NCBI GenBank assembly: GCA_964352225.1
Contig: CAYGRM010000005.1
Coordinates: 1 to 54,027, forward strand
DNA: 54,027 bases
Direction of reading: 5' to 3'
DNA from: CAJQQY01 sp964352225
GTDB taxonomy: Bacteria > Bacteroidota > Bacteroidia > Chitinophagales > Saprospiraceae
The notes under the pieces were generated by a model. It was not told where the DNA came from and made no database searches. It saw only the letters and a program-made list of their open reading frames with translations. The translations under genes were made by a program, and so were the position numbers. Below are positions 52,254 to 54,027 of the stretch, one piece after another (positions within the stretch are counted from its first letter, which is position 1; each line of letters starts with the position of its first letter).

Positions 52254-53450
52254 ATGATTACAGTCGAAGAAGCTCAAAATATAATTGCCAAAACTATTTA
52301 CGATTTTGGTATCGAAGAAATTCCTTTTTCAGAAGCAGTTGGACGAGTTCTCCGAGAAGACCTTTTTACAGATCGAGATTTGCCACCATACAATCGAGTA
52401 ACCATGGATGGTATTGCTATTCAATATCAAAGTTTCGAAAAAGGTAATCGTAATTTTAAAATAAAAGGTATTGCTCCTGCCGGTGCTGAACAAATAAAAT
52501 TAGAGGATGGCGACCATTGTTTGGAAGTGATGACTGGTTCGATTCTACCAAACAATACTGATACAGTTATTCGCTATGAAGATTTAGATATCAAAGATGG
52601 GGTTGCGAAAATTTTGTTAGAAACTTTAAAAAACAAACAAAACGTCCACCGCAAAGGAGAAGATCGTCTTCAAAATTTTAAAATAATTTCTGCTGGAAAA
52701 GTCATCTCTCCTGCTGAAATTGGAGTTGCCGCAACTATCGGAAAATCAAGATTAAAAGTGACTCGCTTGCCAAAAGCAATCATTATTTCAACTGGTGATG
52801 AATTAGTTGAAATTGATCAAAAACCCCTTGCTCATCAAATTCGAAAATCAAATGTCTATCAACTCAAAGCTACGTTAAAACACCATGGTATTGCTGCTGA
52901 CACCGCTCACCTAAATGATGATATGAGTGAGATTTTAAAAGCATTAAAAGATATTTTGGAAAAATATGAAGTCGTCATTATGAGTGGTGGAGTCTCCAAA
53001 GGGAAATTCGATTTTCTTCCTGAAGCCTTAAATTCATTGGGAGTTGAAAAACTTTTTCATAAAGTAAAACAACGACCAGGGAAACCTTTTTGGTTTGGAA
53101 AAGCACCAAGTGGAGCAGTTGTTTTTGCTCTACCAGGTAATCCTGTTTCGTCATTTATGTGTACCCAGATTCACCTTGTCCCATGGCTCAAAAGATGCTT
53201 ACAATTACCAGAACCAATATATCCAACTGCCATCTTACAGCGAGATACGACCTTTAAACCTGACTTAGTTTACTATCTCCAAGTCAAAATTTCTTACAAT
53301 GAAAAAGGGCAAATATTAGCCATGCCAATCGATGGAAATGGCTCGGGCGACTTCGCTAACCTGGTAGATGCCGATGCATTTTTAAGGATACCAAGAGGAA
53401 AAGATTTGTTTGAAAAAGGAGAGTGTTTTCCGATAATCTTTTATCGGTAA
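52254..53450 (+). CDS. moeA: molybdopterin molybdenumtransferase
   Basis: A 398-aa enzyme that inserts molybdate into adenylylated molybdopterin. Family landmarks are FSEAVGRVLREDLF and NRVTMDGIAI at the N-terminus, VMTGSILP, RKGEDR, the MoCF-fold strand VIMSGGVSKGKFDF, QRPGKPFWFG and FALPGNPVSSF. Length is normal. It is divergent from the sufS-sufU-moaD-moaE operon, so the late sulfur and metal insertion steps of cofactor synthesis are grouped. moaA, moaC, moeB and mogA are not in the window. Confidence 0.96.
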   Translation: MITVEEAQNIIAKTIYDFGIEEIPFSEAVGRVLREDLFTDRDLPPYNRVTMDGIAIQYQSFEKGNRNFKIKGIAPAGAEQIKLEDGDHCLEVMTGSILPNNTDTVIRYEDLDIKDGVAKILLETLKNKQNVHRKGEDRLQNFKIISAGKVISPAEIGVAATIGKSRLKVTRLPKAIIISTGDELVEIDQKPLAHQIRKSNVYQLKATLKHHGIAADTAHLNDDMSEILKALKDILEKYEVVIMSGGVSKGKFDFLPEALNSLGVEKLFHKVKQRPGKPFWFGKAPSGAVVFALPGNPVSSFMCTQIHLVPWLKRCLQLPEPIYPTAILQRDTTFKPDLVYYLQVKISYNEKGQILAMPIDGNGSGDFANLVDADAFLRIPRGKDLFEKGECFPIIFYR

Positions 53451-53491
53451 TTTTTTTCTCGCAGACTTTTTACGCTTCATTTAAACAAAAA

Positions 53492-53519
53492 AAGCGGAAT
53501 ATCTTTCGATGCTCCGCTT
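53492..53519. terminator. intrinsic terminator between convergent genes
   Basis: AAGCGGA pairs with TCCGCTT and the stem continues with weaker inner pairs around TTTC. A-run on the left and T-rich DNA on the right. It serves moeA and probably the convergent DUF779 gene. Confidence 0.82.
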
Positions 53520-53544
53520 CTTTATTTTTAGAGGTTGTATTGAT

Positions 53545-53910
53545 TTAGGATTTCACATTCAATATTTCATTCTCTTCGTCAGTTAATATTCTTGAGTGAA
53601 TAATAAATCTTATTCCTAATGGTATCTCCAATGAAAAGCTTGAACCTCTCCCCTTAGTAATACCAATCGTCAAGTGAGTATGTTTCCAGTATTCAAATTG
53701 ATCCTGATTCATATAATATTTTACTCCTGCTAACTCGCCCAAAAAAACATCACTATCATCTAAATACATTTCCCCTTTTTCAAAAATCATTGGTGAAGAA
53801 CCATCACAGCATCCTCCGCTTTGATGGAAAATTAATTCTCCATATTTTTCTTGAAGTTGTTTTACTATTTTTATTGCTTCTTCAGTTATTGCCACTCTTT
53901 CAACTTTCAT
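53545..53910 (-). CDS. DUF779 family protein
   Basis: A 121-aa cytoplasmic protein matching DUF779 (PF05610). Its mark is the Cys-rich SGGCCDGSSPM motif near residues 31-41, followed by LTIGITKGRGSSFSLE and IPLGIRFIIHSR. Members are often encoded beside aldehyde dehydrogenases, and the paired Cys suggests metal binding, but no biochemical role is established. Here the only neighbour seen is moeA, convergent, so no functional link is claimed. Confidence 0.88.
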   Translation of the reverse strand: MKVERVAITEEAIKIVKQLQEKYGELIFHQSGGCCDGSSPMIFEKGEMYLDDSDVFLGELAGVKYYMNQDQFEYWKHTHLTIGITKGRGSSFSLEIPLGIRFIIHSRILTDEENEILNVKS

Positions 53911-53947
53911 TTTCTATAATTTTGATTCTTAAAAAAAGAATTATAAA

Positions 53948-53980
53948 AGAAATGACTAACTAATTTCGCCAGTCATTTCT
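53948..53980. terminator. hairpin upstream of DUF779 gene
   Basis: AGAAATGACT and AGTCATTTCT form a perfect 10-bp stem with a 13-base loop. It is probably the terminator of a gene lying beyond the right end of the window, or part of the DUF779 leader. Confidence 0.55.
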
Positions 53981-54027
53981 CTTGATTAACCCCTAGGAAT
54001 GAGTTCTAAATAGATTCAGAATTTTCG

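Overview
The window is a chromosomal segment of an AT-rich Bacteroidota bacterium, probably from the Saprospiria/Lewinella side of the phylum. That placement is an inference. The evidence is two SusC/SusD pairs, four secreted proteins with type IX secretion (T9SS) sorting domains of both type A and type B, promoter-like TAnnTTTG boxes typical of the phylum, DUF4199 proteins, and the rpsU-xerC-hpf gene order common in Bacteroidota. No plasmid or phage genes, rRNA, tRNA or CRISPR array was found.

Layout. (1) 1-12.6 kb is housekeeping and membrane genes: two DUF4199 membrane proteins, a dihydroorotase homologue that has lost its metal ligands, a double zinc-ribbon protein, a polytopic membrane protein, a BatA/vWA protein, a small secreted protein, a YpfJ-type zinc metallopeptidase, the phospholipid genes psd and cdsA, a CPBP-family membrane protease and pdxJ. 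(2) 13.3-30.4 kb is a nutrient-uptake and secretion region. It holds two SusC/SusD pairs, each followed by a surface lipoprotein. Between them lie a T9SS-exported arylsulfotransferase-like protein and a double-module FG-GAP/ASPIC protein. (3) 30.5-34.2 kb has a soluble TonB C-terminal-domain protein, rpsU-xerC-hpf and a CBS-like PLP enzyme. (4) 34.8-49.6 kb is two giant T9SS type-B surface proteins (2291 and 2535 aa) in tandem. (5) 49.7-53.9 kb is a molybdenum-cofactor and sulfur-transfer cluster (sufS-sufU-moaD-moaE, with moeA divergent), followed by a DUF779 gene.

The most striking feature is in the two giant genes. They have different N-terminal heads, one with an L-type lectin domain, and C-termini that are homologous but clearly diverged. 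In the middle they share about 4.2 kb (36549-40754 and 44440-48645, constant offset 7891 bp) that appears identical base for base. This block encodes about 18 Cys-paired PKD-like repeats. Identity confined to the array, between diverged flanks and in the same frame, points to recent gene conversion or cassette exchange between paralogous adhesins.

A second theme is the number of complex inverted-repeat elements between genes. They include a MITE-like element at 10596-10773, two related palindromic elements at 1132-1202 and 52163-52233, and others at 3121-3182, 4833-4866, 31014-31139 and 50139-50250. Several sit within a few bases of a stop codon or in divergent promoter regions.
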